Origin: Sacculina carcini
Taxonomy: Eukaryota > Arthropoda > Thecostraca > Sacculinidae
Assembly: GCA_916048095.2 (NCBI GenBank)
Contig: OU696576.1
Span: forward strand, 7,559,988-7,623,987
Direction: 5' to 3'
DNA length: 64,000 nucleotides
Shown here: piece by piece, positions 1 through 12,411 of the stretch
Position numbering within the stretch: the stretch's first letter is position 1
How the letters are laid out: every line of letters starts with the position of its first letter
Notes under the pieces: model-generated
The model's database searches: none
What the model was told of the DNA's origin: nothing
Seen by the model: only the letters and a program-made list of their open reading frames with translations
Translations under genes and position numbers: made by a program

Positions 1-3000
1 GTTGAAGGCCGGTCGACGGCGCAGCACGTGACCACCGTCGAGGCCACCGACAGTGACGTCACCAGCGCCGACAGTCGGTTCACTTACACGATTCTGGCGG
101 GCAACGAAGCCGGTCTGTTCAGCGTCGACCGGCACACGGGACGCGTCAGCACGGTGACGGCGCTGGACCGCGAGCAGTCGCCGCGACATCAGCTGATTGT
201 GGCGGCCGTTGACACGGGCGCGCCGCCGCAGACCGGCACGTGTGTGGTGCGCGTGCAGGTGGCCGATATCAACGACAATGCGCCACAGTTGTCGCCGCAC
301 GCGCTCAATGCGGCGCACGTGACAGAGAACGCGCCGGCCGGTGCGGCGATTGTGGCGCTGTCGGCGAGCGACGCTGATACGGCCAGCAACGGAGCGCCGT
401 TTTCCTACTACGTGGTGGGCGGACGACACGCGCATCTGGTTGATGTGGAGGCGCGCAGTGGACGCGTGACAACTAGAAGCCGACTGGACCGCGAGACCAC
501 ACCGCAACTGGAGTTTGTAGTCGAGGTAATTGTCCGTAATTGTCGTGATGTTATCACTTGTCAAGTGTCCTGTTCATTACTCCATTCATTGTTGTACACG
601 GGAAAGTGTTCCTATACTAAATTAGCCTGTTTTTTGCGTGTCAGTACCAAGTGGAAACGTGCAGCATTATACATAATTACAAAATCAAATTATTTCCTAT
701 TCAAATATTGCGATTATGTTATATCGGAAAATAACTATCATTTGAGTAGTTGCTGTGTGTTTGTACAAATTATGCATCGCATGCCCTCCAGCATATGCAA
801 ATTCGACTCCGCTTCCAATCGTCGCCAAATTTAATTCCACTTGTGAGAGCTAATTCAGAGTTGAGTTATTGAGAGATATAACATCAACTGGACGTGCGCA
901 CAGGTACACGACAGCGGCGATCCTCCAATGAAGGCACAGTTTCCAATCAGTGTGACCGTCGACGACCGCAACGACAACCCGTCAACATCACGCACTGTTC
1001 GTGTCGTGGTCATCTCACCGCCGCCGTCCTCGCTGTCGCGCGGCGGCGACCAACAACAGAGTGACGGAGACGAAACGGTCGGCTTTCCAGGCGGTTTTGT
1101 GGCCGACATTCGGCCGGACGACGCCGACTCGTCGGGCGACTATCGCTGTCGGCTGGTGTCGGCATCGGACGGCCTGTTCAGCGTGCCGCAGCAGTGCCGA
1201 CTGCACTCGACGCGCGTCAACGGCCGCCGCTCGTTTCTGCTCAGCTCAGTCGGCGGTGACGGCCTGCACGACCAGGTGGCGTCGACGGCGCACGTGCATT
1301 TTGTGACGGTGGCGCGCGACGAGCTGCGCGCGGCCGTCGTCGTGCGTGTGCTCAACACCACGGCCAATCATCTGCTGGCCAGCGGCGGCTATTCGTCGCT
1401 GCTGTCGGCCGTGCGGCAACAGCTGTTGTCCGATGCGGCCGGCGGCGGCGGCGGACAAGCGGAGATGGACGGCGGCGCGGTGGTCGTGTGCTCGCTAACG
1501 CAGAACGGCGCTCACACTGACCTCACGCTGGCCGTGCGAAGTGCAACGGCCGCAACGGATAGCCGAGGCGGCCGGCGGGTGATGCGGCGTATTGACGTGG
1601 CGCAGCGATTGAAGGGAAGTCGCGGCCGGCTGCAGCGGGCTCTTGGCTCGGCGTCGTTCATCATCGATCACGACCCGTGCACGGCGTCTCCGTGTCACAA
1701 CGGCGCCAGCTGTCGATCCTCCCTGCAACTACTGCAGACAGATGCGGCCAGCGGCTACCATACGGCCTCCAGCTCTCAGCTAGTCATCACCAGCCGTCCG
1801 ATGGGCAGGACGTTTAGCTGTCGCTGTGTCGACGGCTTCAGTGGTCCCAGTTGCCGTCGCTCCAGCGATCCGTGTCGCCCGAATCCGTGCGAGGCTGGCG
1901 GCGTGTGTTCGCCGCGCACTGTGTCTGCCGGCACCGGCGAGGCGTTTGTGTGTCGTTGTACGAACGGCCGCAGCGGCGAGCGGTGCCAGCTGAAACGGGC
2001 CGCCGGCTGCGTGGCCAATCCGTGTCAGAACGGCGGAGAATGTCGCGACAACTCGGCGGTGACAGCGTCCGGCGGCGACGTCGACCGTCTGCCGCCCGGC
2101 GAAAATTACTTCTGCATCTGCCGTAACGGTTTCCGCGGCCGTCACTGCGAGCAGGCGAGCGACGCGTGCCGGCCGAACCCCTGTCGCAACGGCGGCACGT
2201 GCGTCAGCCGGCCTCCGTCGCACGAGTGTGTGTGCCGTCCGTTCTTCTACGGCGCGCAGTGTGACCAATCCAGTTGGGGCTTCGAGCCGCTGGCTTTTAT
2301 GAGCTTTGCGCCGCTGCCGCCGGTCGCCAACGATATTTCGGTGACGTTTTCGACGCTGCGTCGCGATGCGCTGCTCGTCTACAACTTTGGCGGTCAGACG
2401 GGCGGCCGGTCGGACTTTATCGCACTGCAGCTGCTCGACGGACGGCCGCAGCTGGTGTACGGCGGCGCTCTGACGGCCGTCACTCGGCTGGAGACGGCGA
2501 GGCGCGTCAACGACGGCGGCTGGCATCGCGTGACGGCCACGCGTCACGGCCGCACTCTGTCGCTAAGCGTGGCGCGCTGTGTTGACCAGCGGCACTGTGT
2601 CCAGTGTGACGACAGCACGGACGGCGCGGCTCCGGCCGCAGCGTCTAATGCTGTGGCAGCGTCGTCGGCGACGGCGGTGACAAGCGACTGTCAACACGTG
2701 ACGACTACTGGTCCAGCCAGGTGGGTACACACAAACACATACACACAAACACGCACGCACACTAACACACGCACACACCTACACGAACATAAATACACAA
2801 ATAGCTCTCCACAGTTAAGTAATGATTATGTAGATGCCCGCGCATAGTATTTAGTTTATTCTAAGCCGATATTGTTCATGAATGACGGTTGCGTGGGATT
2901 TGTTATATTTGTCAATACAGAGCGAAACTTCAGTATCGCTCAATGAAAGAATTGAAGTTCTAGAAAGGCGGAATATGATGACTTTATAATTAACGCATGT

Positions 3001-6000
3001 GTATGTGTGTGTGTGGCGCTGTGATCCGTTAGTTCGTTGAGCTTCACATCGCCAATGTTTGTTGGCGGCGTGCCAAGTGTGGACGCTATCCAGCAGCGTC
3101 CCGACCAAGTGGCGGCCGCCGATTTTGTCGGCTGCGTCGACGCCGTGCACGTCAACGGACGCCGTCTGACCGTTGAGATGGCGCTGCAGTCGCACGCCGT
3201 GCTCGACACTTGCCCGCGCCAAGTCGACGTTTGCTCCTCCTCCTCGACGGGCGGCGGCCGGCATTCGTGCGGGCCGCAAGCTCGCTGCATCGACGCCTGG
3301 AGCCGGCGGCAGTGTGTGTGCGGCGACGGCGCCGACGACGCAGTGCTGGCCAACATCGACTGCCGGCGTGCGCTGGCCGCCAGCTCATTTCACGGCGGAC
3401 ACGTGGAGTTTCGCACGACCGAGGCGTTCCGTCGGCGTCGTCGGCTGCCGCGGCTGTTTGAGCGCGCGCGCTCCGAGTGGCGAGACGGCGTGGACGTTGC
3501 GCACAAGGAAATGGCAGTGCGTGTGCGTACGGTGGCGTCGCACGGTGTCATTCTCTATGCCGAAAGCGGAGACGATTTCACCATTCTGCAGGTGGGAGCT
3601 GGAATGATTTACATGTGCTTCTAGTGTGGCTAGAACCCTTCGCAATATGTGGCTTTGTGTGTGCTTGTATATGAGTGTATGTAAATGGTTTTGTTTTATA
3701 GTTTCAGCATGTACCATGAGCAATTAATACTGTATTCTATTCATTGATTGTTCATGATGTGCCTTCCATAATCGATCAAGAACACCACATATTCCGACCA
3801 TGATTGTATTGCGGGATCACCTCTTTCTCTTCTTCACCTCCAGATTGTCGTACTACTAGTCTTTCTTTAAATATTTATGTTTGTGTGTGCGTGTTTTTCT
3901 GTGCTCCAGCTGCGCGAATCACGACTACAGTACGTCAGCTGGCGCGGCGGGTCGCGTGCGCTCGTCAACATGACGCTGAGCGACGTGCATATGACGGACG
4001 GCGCGTGGCACCGGCTGGCGTTGGAGGTGCGCGACACAACACTGCGTGTGCTAGTCGACGGAGCGCCCGCTGGCGACGCACTGCATGCCGCCACCGTGCA
4101 CGACTTTGCCGACGCTTATCTGCTGCGCGTGACGCTCGGCGGCGGAGTACACAGCACTGCGGAGTCATCTGCATCGACCACGGCCGCCGCCCACGCCACC
4201 GGCGCGTTCCACGGCTGTCTGGCGGCGCTGACTGTCGACGGAGAGGTTCAGCCGTTCAGCGGCGCCGGCTCGCTGCTCGTGGTGGTGGTCAGCAACAGCA
4301 GCAGAGTCAGTGGTGTGAGTGCCGGCTGCGTGGCGGCGTTGGCGTCCACCGACCCGTTGTCGGTCGGCGTCACGCTGGTCATTGTCTTCTTTGTTGTGTT
4401 GTTTGTGGCGATTGCCGCGTCGTTTGTCGTTTTCCGACTGCGTCGACACCGGCAGCCCGATGAGCTCAAGGTGTCGCAGCCGGCCAACAGAAGTGTCGCA
4501 GCCGTCGCCGTCTCGGCCGCTGGGAACGTGCATCAGTCAGGCTCGGCGGCGGCCGGCGTGCTGAATACGGCGTACGCCGACAGCCCGCCGCCGCTGACCG
4601 ACGCGGTGCTGCGCGGTCCGGCCGGCGCTGGGTCTGTGTCCAACGGTGCGGCGGCGCTGTGCAAGCTGCCGCCGCGGCCAGACATCATCGAGCGCAACGG
4701 CACGGCCATGTCACACCTGGACTCGGTGAGTCAACAGGGTGTGCCCGACTCGGTGTCCGAGATTCCCGAGCACTACGACCTGGAGAACGCCAGCTCGATC
4801 GCGCCGTCCGACATCGACATTGTCTACCACTACAAAGGCTACCGCGACGGCCACTTGCGACCACGCTACAAAAGCCCGTCGGCGGGCGTCGGCGGCTGCG
4901 CGTCGCATTCGTCGCTGGGATTCGGCAAGATGGTGGCCGGCGGCAATCAGTCGAGACGTGACAGTCCGCGGCATCTGCTGGCCGGCCAGCATCGGCGCTC
5001 GCCGGCCGCCTTCAAGATGCAGAGCACGCCGCTGGCACGACTCAGTCCCAGCTCGGAGGTGAGCCAACAGCCGCGCATTCTCACGCTGCACGACATCAGC
5101 GGCAAGCCATTGCCGACGGCGCTGCTGAACGGCGGCGGCAGCGGCGGTCAGCGCGGCCTCAACTCGCCAGTCAGCCATTTGAGTCGTAGTTCGGGCTCCG
5201 TACAGCACGCACTGTCTCCATCGGGCCGCGTGAGCGTGGGAGGCGGCGGCGGCGGTGTTGCTGGCGACGCGGCTCATTCGGGTGGCACATGCAGTCTGGT
5301 CAGCACCGTCGACGCCGTCAGCTCGAGTTCGGAACGGCGCAAGAAGGTGCGACGACGCGTGCAGCCACCACCGCCGACGACAGCTCCACCACCGCCGCCG
5401 CCGCCACCTCCGCTGGCGCACATGAGCCGCGACGGCCGGACGGGCGGCAGTGACGGCAGTAATGGCAGCGACAGCAACAGCTCGGACGACAGCGGCGGCA
5501 ACGAGTCGTTCACGTGCTCAGAGTTTGACGACTACGACACGCCGGGCCGCTACGACAAGCCAGTCGCAACGACACCAGCGGCGGCCAGTGTTTCCGCGAG
5601 ATCGCCGGGCATGATCTTCAGCAAGCTGGCGGCCGGCGTCGAATCGGACGATGCGGCCAGTCGCACGAGCGGCGGCGGCGGCGGACAACGGCGCTACGAT
5701 GCGTTCAGCGCGTCGTTTCGCGGCTCGCTCAGCACGCTGGCGGCATCCGACGACGATGTAGTGGCAGCCGGCGGCGGCGTCAGTCAGTCAGTCACTCCGT
5801 CGGCACCGCACCCGCCGCCTCCGCCACCACCGCCGCCGCCACCGGCCGCACTGCCCGGCTGGGACTACCTGCTCAACTGGGGGCCGAGCTTTCAGTCGCT
5901 GGCCGGCGTGTTCACCGATATTGCCGAGCTGCGCGACAGTGGCGGCCTCTCGGCGGCCGGCGACGCAACGCAACGGCAGCAGCGGTGCGCCGCGCAGTCC

Positions 6001-6087
6001 ACTTCGACCAACGGAGTGAGCTTCGGCGTGGCAGCGGCGGCGGCAGCGGCGGCTGTGGCCGGCAAGCCCAACGAAGAGTACGTGTGA
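1..6087 (+). CDS. FAT4: FAT4 / Drosophila Fat-type giant protocadherin, C-terminal part (5' end outside window)
   Basis: Exons 1-525 (open at the left edge), 904-2720, 3033-3591 and 3910-6087, joined in phases 0, 2 and 0. In order it encodes the last two cadherin repeats (calcium motifs DINDNAP and DDRNDNPS), a membrane-proximal region, four EGF-like modules (about 1672-2270), a laminin-G domain (2275-3160), a degenerate Cys-rich EGF-like stretch, a second laminin-G domain (3400-4330), one transmembrane helix (about 4360-4430) and a cytoplasmic tail of about 550 residues. The tail has the blocks ENASSIAPSDIDIVYHYKGY, ESFTCSE and LLNWGPSF and ends NEEYV, all matching the FAT4/Fat subfamily rather than FAT1-3. 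Fat is the Dachsous receptor in planar polarity and Hippo signalling at the plasma membrane. The tail also has Gly, Ser, Pro and Ala homopolymer runs (5220-5410, 5810-5850, 6030-6060). The stop is TGA at 6085-6087. The upstream cadherin array lies outside the window. Confidence 0.95.
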
Positions 6088-6660
6088 AGTTGCCACGACA
6101 ACTGCACGTAATTAGTCGCTCGTGATTGGCGCTATTTTATCTGTGATTCAGCGTTGTCACTCGCTGACACCGTTGCCCGCAACCCAACTGCCATCATTTA
6201 TCATTTGAAAAGTTGTTATATTCTGTATGTGTCGTGATGTGTGTGTGTGTGTGTGTGTGTATGTGCAAATATTTGTTTACGGTTGTAAATAGTCACGGAA
6301 GTGAGACGCGCCCCATAAACACACGTGTCCCTGTGCCAGATGTCATTTTCATACTGCTATTATTTGTTGTTGTTGATTGTGTGCATTTTGTTAGCGTGTT
6401 GAAATGTTGTCCGGCCTATTGTTATGTTGGCCAGGCTCGTGCCAAATGTCTCATTCGTTGCATATATCATGAATACACATGTGTACACTGCGTGAAGTCA
6501 CTAAGCAGAATCAAGCATTGATTATCAAGAATTTGCAAAAATAACAAGACTAGCATTTAAGCATTCAAGCGTGAGCAAAATGTAATGTGTAATTTACTTC
6601 ATTTATGTATGATTAATTTAGCGTCAATTATTTCAGCACTCAACGTAGCCGTCATTCGTT

Positions 6661-6808
6661 GACTCCGTGGTGTAGCGGTAGCACACATTAGCCTAGGCCG
6701 TAGCACACCCTCCTCACAAGGTCCGTGGTTCGTAACCCGGCGGAGCAGAATTTCTTGGGTGAATTATATAATCCAACAGCCCCTGTTCACCCAGCAGTAA
6801 ATGGTACC
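6661..6808 (+). mobile_element. SINE copy A with tRNA-like head
   Basis: The first ~85 bases look tRNA-derived: the arms GACTCCG...CGGAGCA can pair, and GGTTCGTAACC resembles a pol III B box. The following body (6744-6808, including CCCAGCAGTAAATGGTA) matches, in reverse orientation, the repeats at 49127-49394 and 58587-58852. The 3' part of the consensus is missing here. Confidence 0.65.
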
Positions 6809-7459
6809 GTGTAGTGCACGTGGTTCATCAGGTGGGCGTGGTTTAACTGTACGACGATGCGTGATTGGTCGGTGTCTTGTGACGTCACGCGCCGCTTAAT
6901 GACGATTGGTTGTTTTGTACACGTTTGTGTTTACACGTAGATTTATACGTCGGTAATTTTGCACGGAGAAATGCCGAATTGTGACTCAGTTGTACGATTT
7001 TCCAATAGAAAACGCAGTCCGCAGTCAAATAAACGGGCATACGGCCAATTTTAAGAGAAAAAACCAGTGTGAAAGCGTTATTAATAACATCCAAATTGCA
7101 CATTATAAAAATTCGCTCAAAGCAACAATAAAATTGGATAATAAATTAAAATATCACGGACAAAATCAACAGTTATGAACCAAGACGCAACGCCATAATA
7201 CCCAGTATTTATGCTTTCCTCGACAAAACACACAATTGTAACAAGATCACACAAGCGACGCGCGCGAGACCCGGAACATTCACAGCGGCGATCACAGAAT
7301 ATCTTGGCAAGCGTCCAAAAACCGGCCATTGAAGTGCGCCACTGAAAAGCGCTCAGCTGATTGCCTGCAAAACAATCAAACAACAACGAAACAAAATCCC
7401 ATGCATTCACCATATAGGCCGAGCTCCGTAGTAAGACTGAAAATATGCGGCAAAAAGAT

Positions 7460-7792
7460 TGCCATTTTCTGAGGGGCCATAGAAAGAAATTCAAAAGTGG
7501 GGGCCACCGTGCTTTTTCCCACGGGCCACAAAACATTTGTGGAAACAATTAAATGTTTTCTATTATCGATGATTTCATTGTCGATGTTGTACATTTCAAT
7601 CGTGTGTTCCGGTCGTGGCGTTGTTTTGGTGGTGGGTGTAAATAGTCACCGGCGTACATAAGCTAGTCCTCATGATAAGTCGCGTCGTGATTATGCATGT
7701 ATGCATGGGAGCCACAAATACTTCTATGGGGGCCACAAGGACTCACATTGTGTTTAAGGGGGCCACGGCAAGAAAAAAGTTGAGAACCACTG
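7460..7792. mobile_element. Decayed hAT-type non-autonomous element
   Basis: It ends with the hAT-like terminus GTTGAGAACCACTG and is followed by CACTAGAA, which looks like an 8-bp target duplication. Its interior (repeated GGGGCCAC motifs, GATGTTGTACATTTCAA) is clearly related to the element at 25397-25808. The left end is not resolved. Confidence 0.55.
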
Positions 7793-7885
7793 CACTAGAA
7801 TACCACGTCACATTTCTCAGTCTTAGTTCAGCCAATCTCCACTAACCCTGCTCAGACATATAGCGGCATATACACAGCACAACCC

Positions 7886-10800
7886 TCAAGCGCGGTGGAG
7901 CCGGAATATGAGTGGCACCACGTCAAAGGCGATAACACAGCTAGTTGACCGAGAAGATTAATGAAAAAGGCAAAATTTAGACAAGAATGAGAGAGTGGAT
8001 GGATTAAGCCGACCGAACCTGGCTCGACGACGAATCTGACGCAGCTGCGACTCTGACAGCTGCAAAATGTGCGCAAACGTCTGGCTGTACTGCTCGACAG
8101 AGTCGGCCAGAAAGCCGGTACAGTCGTCGCTGTCGTCGCCTGTGTTGATAATATCGGCACGAGGTCCGCCCGAGTCGTGCGCCACCACAATGAGACCGGC
8201 GGCCATCATCTCCACCACACCTGCACGCCACACACACACATACACACACTTAACACATACACTTACATAAACCCATTGCCTCCAATAATTATGTTGAGTA
8301 CAATAGCTTTGCTGCTATTTTCAAGCTTGTATATCGATTGATTAGGAAACAATCTTGTTGTCGAAAATATTGCGTTGATATCGAGGTAATGTTCCAAATA
8401 AATATAGCCTAATGATTAAATATGTGTTAATTTAGACAAAAAAAAACTACCAAATATGCAAATTTTTCAGTGATTTCATTTTTAAGTGATTTAACAGGGA
8501 AGCAATGGACTAATGAACACATATCGATGTGGAAACGCGTCATTACTGGTGCTGAAGGCGCCAATATCACACCAACCAATGCCAAAGTGCTCGTCCAGCA
8601 TGGTGTGAAGTCCAATGAGCGCGCGAGAATACAACTGCAACAGCCGCTCGAACGACACGTTCACCTCGAACTGCACGCGCTGCGACAGCTGCAGCTGCTC
8701 GGCAAGCAGGCGCAGCTGCTGGACACGACGACGGTCGGCGGCGTCGCGACACCCGCCCGCCAGCACCAGCCGCACGTGCGAGTGTCGGCGTGTCGTGTCC
8801 TCGGCGACAAAGCGCGCGAAACTGTGCAGCTGACCAAAACACACACACATGCATCATGAACCCATTAATGCCGAACATTATCATGGTAAAATAAGTGTAA
8901 TATTCGGATAAAATTGAGCTTGAGAAATCCCAGTAAGAACGTTTTATCAGCTCTGGACAAATAGCTGAGCTTTTAGAGGCAGCTTTTTTAGCACGGTGAT
9001 ATTTCTTCTGAGAAAATCACAAGATTTGGCAAATATCTGATAAGACTATCAGAACACTTAGTAAAACTGTTAAAACAGCAGCAACGGTTGATACAGACAA
9101 ATTTCCAACATAGAAAATATAAATGAACCGTCAGATAACTGCCGGAATATTGACGGTTTTAAGATGAGCGGTCAGACACTCACTCACAGTGACAATCCAA
9201 TACCGAGGCACCCACACACACACACACACACACTCGCAACAATACACAAACTGTAATAAACAAACAAAACGTAACCAAACAGCGGAAAACACCAATAGAG
9301 CGAAAAAGTGGATGGAGAAACATACGGGCCAAGTGAAATTCTACTAGAAAAAAAAACCCACCTGAAGCGAATGATCCTTCTCGGGTCGAAATTGTCCGAC
9401 CGACAAAATAATCGGCTGTCGCTGACGTTCAACATCGCCGCCTTCATCAGCGTCACTCGCGCCACTAGTCGCCTCCTCAATACAACGCACATCGCACGGC
9501 GGAAAGACGAGCCGAAAGCGCTGGCCGCCGCCGCCGCCGCCTGTGTGCCACAAGGCGGCGATATGCGCCGCCGTCCAGCGTCCGTTGGTCATAACCACGT
9601 CGGCACATCGGCCGGCATAGCCGTACAGCCGGCCGAACGCCGCGTAGTACGTCAGTTTGAGACTGACACGCCAGCTGTTGCTGTCGCCGCCGTCGCGACC
9701 GGCAGAGACACGCGCCATCATACTGCTGCTGACGGTCGGGTAGTGGACGTAGCAGGCGAGACGACACGCGACGGAGTCCGTCCGTCGACGCACGCCGCTC
9801 ACGCCGGCCAGAGCCAACACAATGGGCATGGTGAACGCGCAGCCTGTCGTGTCAATGTACACGTCTGATGGCCGACACACACACACACACACAAACGTAC
9901 ACACGTACACACGTAGATACAAACACACAAATGTACATATAAATACACACACACACACACAAACCAACACAGATACATATATACAAACAAGCAGGCAAAC
10001 GCGCGCGCACACACACATACAAACAAACGTACACACAAACATACATACATACACACACATACAAACAAACGTACACACAAACATACATACATACACACAC
10101 ATACAAACAAACGTACACACAAACATACATACACACCGAGACACAGAGGGCTGACTGACCGGGCGGCAGGCGACAGACAGCCTCGACAGCCACGGCCATT
10201 GAGCCGACGCTCTGTCCGAGCAGAGTGAGCAGCGGGTAGAGTTGAGGAGTGAGCAGACGCCAGAGTCGCAGCGGCACGAGCGTGACGGCGCCGGTCGGCA
10301 GCGACACGCCGAACTGACTGTGTATCAGAGCCGCCACGTCACTGCGCTCAACGCCGCTCTCGCAGTAAACGCAGACGCGGTGCTGTGGGTAGCTGTCGAC
10401 ACACACAAACACACACACAGACAAACACACACACACACACACGCAAGCGCGCATGCACATACAGTTGTTTGAATCGTGCAAATCTAGAAGAGGTCATAAT
10501 TTTGGCCTACAAAAACGCAGGATAGAAAAAGACGTTCATAAACACAGCCTCCTCAAACAGAGCGATAGAAAGATGTAATAAATTAACGAGCAACATTGTG
10601 CATAAATCAGCAACAAGTATGTTCAAGAGGAAATATCGACATGACTGGAAGGCGAGAGTCACGAGCCTGTCTGACTCATTGCTGCCGATATGACTAGTAA
10701 GAACATACACGCAGGCACAAACACACCAGCACGCATCGCTGATATATTAGACACGCTATTTGCTAGTTTTCCCTAGTTGAAATCTTACGACTTTATATTT

Positions 10801-11250
10801 TCGTCCAGTAAATACCTATATATGTGTGCTGTGTTGTCATTGATAATCTGAATACGGATACAGGACAATTCACCTAAACGTTATGTATAGGTGATTTATT
10901 GAGCAAGCTCAGCAGCGACCATCAAAACTAGCATGATCGATCGAGACGTCGAAGAACAAAACTGAAACCTGCAACGCGGCAATCCAGTTCAATCCAGTTT
11001 GTGTCGACGAGAAGATTCCTCCAGGTTGAGCCAATATCAACATGTTTATTTTTGTACGTATGTGTACACGTGTGTGTGTGCATTGTGTACATGTGTACAC
11101 GTGTGTGCGTGTACTTTTTGATCAGGGCCTCAATGGCCGTCCATAACACCCGCTCGCCGCCGCCACCAGCCGTACAGTGCGGGTGAAAAAAGACCACGTG
11201 TTTACGGCCGTCTGACGATCGTCTAACCGACCGTCTCAACTGTTGTCGAC

Positions 11251-11291
<41 letters not shown>

Positions 11292-11735
11292 ACACATGTA
11301 AGACATACATGCTTGGATTTATGCAGAATGGGCACGTGTGTGATATTATATGATGACGTAGGTGCGTGTGACAGTCATACTCAGAATGCTTGAAATGCAA
11401 TATTTCAATTTTGCGTCCAATAATATTATTCGCTTGCATAGGTAGGTAGTTCAACAGCCGAAAAACTACAGACGCAAACAATTTTCCCACAAGCACATGT
11501 AAGATGATATATTTGCACGCTGAATTTAGCTACCGAGTCAGTGAGAAATGTCATAATACAGCGACTGTAGAAGCTTAGAGGCAACTTTCGCTGTTTGGCG
11601 AGTTGGTACAGCCATACTGCAAGAACTCACCGAATTGACTAGAAAAATTGCCAAACAGACAATCACAGGGAATGCCAGCACGCAGAAGGCAGAGCACAGA
11701 AGTGAAACGGTTATGGATGACAACAAGAAAAACAT
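7886..11735 (-). CDS. ALG11: ALG11, GDP-mannose:Man3GlcNAc2-PP-dolichol alpha-1,2-mannosyltransferase
   Basis: Seven exons on the minus strand: 11735-11631, 11239-11115, 10392-10160, 9864-9362, 8829-8577, 8220-8019 and 7940-7886. All junction phases fit and the sum is 1476 nt, giving 491 residues against about 492 in vertebrate ALG11. Exon 1 encodes a hydrophobic N-terminal anchor (MFFLLSSITVSLLCSAFC...) and ends in a GTGAGT donor. Later exons carry HPHCTAGGGGERVLW, PDVYIDTTGCAFTMP, CYVHYPT, YPQH, VGQFRPEKDH and EHFGIGVVEMMAAG, the GT4 glycosyltransferase signature. The enzyme adds the fourth and fifth mannoses on the cytosolic face of the ER during N-glycan precursor assembly. The last 55-nt exon is the least certain. 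Without splicing, the reading frame would instead stop at 7958, but the splice restores family length and an AFDxxxxIF-like ending. Confidence 0.94.
9871..10137. repeat. CA-rich array with a 42-bp tandem repeat inside an ALG11 intron
   Basis: Imperfect (CA)n passes into about three copies of a 42-bp unit containing AAACGTACACACAAACATAC. Equivalent G bases fall at 10029, 10071 and 10113. It fills most of the intron between the third and fourth ALG11 exons and is TG-rich on the coding strand. Confidence 0.85.
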
Positions 11736-12411
11736 GGCGAATCAACCACGCATTCAACAAACACCACAAATTCACGAAGCAAAACATGGGTCTCAAGTCA
11801 TACTTGTATTTGTTAGGTCGCAGATGTCTCATCTAGTTATGCAGTAAAAGAGCAGTTATTGTCTTGAATAACTGTCACCTGATATCTGATCACATTTTCA
11901 CTGTTTTCCTGTCAGTGTGTGCTTTTGTTTGTGTTTGTTTTTGCTTCCTACCGTATGCTACGGATACCTGTTGGTAGTAATTGTAATTCTGTGGCTGCTT
12001 TAGTGGATTCTGCTGTTGTATGATTGAACTAAAGTAGTGGGTTGATATCCGAGCTTATTTTACGTGGTATAGACACGTCGGGTTCTTTTTATCTCATCAT
12101 TATTTCGCCGTTCGTTTTCATTGGGAACAAGTTATTCAATTGCACAAATATGCATGCTGTCTTGAACATTGACAAATCTTTAAAGGGCGTAACCCTGTTT
12201 ATATAAATGCACATATGTTGCTCACTACTTTGCGCCTATATGTACGTATATTTCTGAATGCATGTGTTTGTGTGCGCAAACGTTTGCAGATTTGGTGGAC
12301 TACTTGCGCGTGAAGCAATTTGCATATGACTTACACGGCTGACTCGCTAGCGCACGCTTACATTTGGCGAGGCGTCCAGCTCTGCGGCCGCTGATATATT
12401 CCGACGCACCG
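11736..12411. promoter_or_regulatory. Divergent ALG11/USP38 intergenic region
   Basis: 676 bp separate the two opposite-strand start codons. It is AT-rich with no convincing coding exon, so it should hold both promoters or 5' UTRs. I see no clear TATA box or other core element. Confidence 0.4.

Larger units (their letters stand above)
6088..7885. other. Spacer between convergent FAT4 and ALG11
   Basis: It contains the presumed FAT4 3' UTR with a short (TG)n run near 6240, one SINE copy (6661-6808) and a decayed hAT-type element ending at 7792. A TGACGTCA palindrome lies near 6881. I see no coding exon. Confidence 0.6.

Noticed and set aside
3037-3037. Start codon of a separate gene at a TTG near 3037
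   Set aside because: The sequence completes the FAT laminin-G domain (PMFVGGVPS) and joins 2720 in phase 2 across an intron.
6661-6745. Functional tRNA gene
   Set aside because: Arms are imperfect, no credible anticodon loop, and the downstream sequence is shared with two dispersed repeats, indicating a SINE head.
7958-8018. Unspliced ALG11 C-terminus FGRLNPSTLSFLSKFCLFH
   Set aside because: The AG|GTTCGG donor and the exon at 7940-7886 restore family length (491 versus 492) and correct phase; kept only as an alternative.
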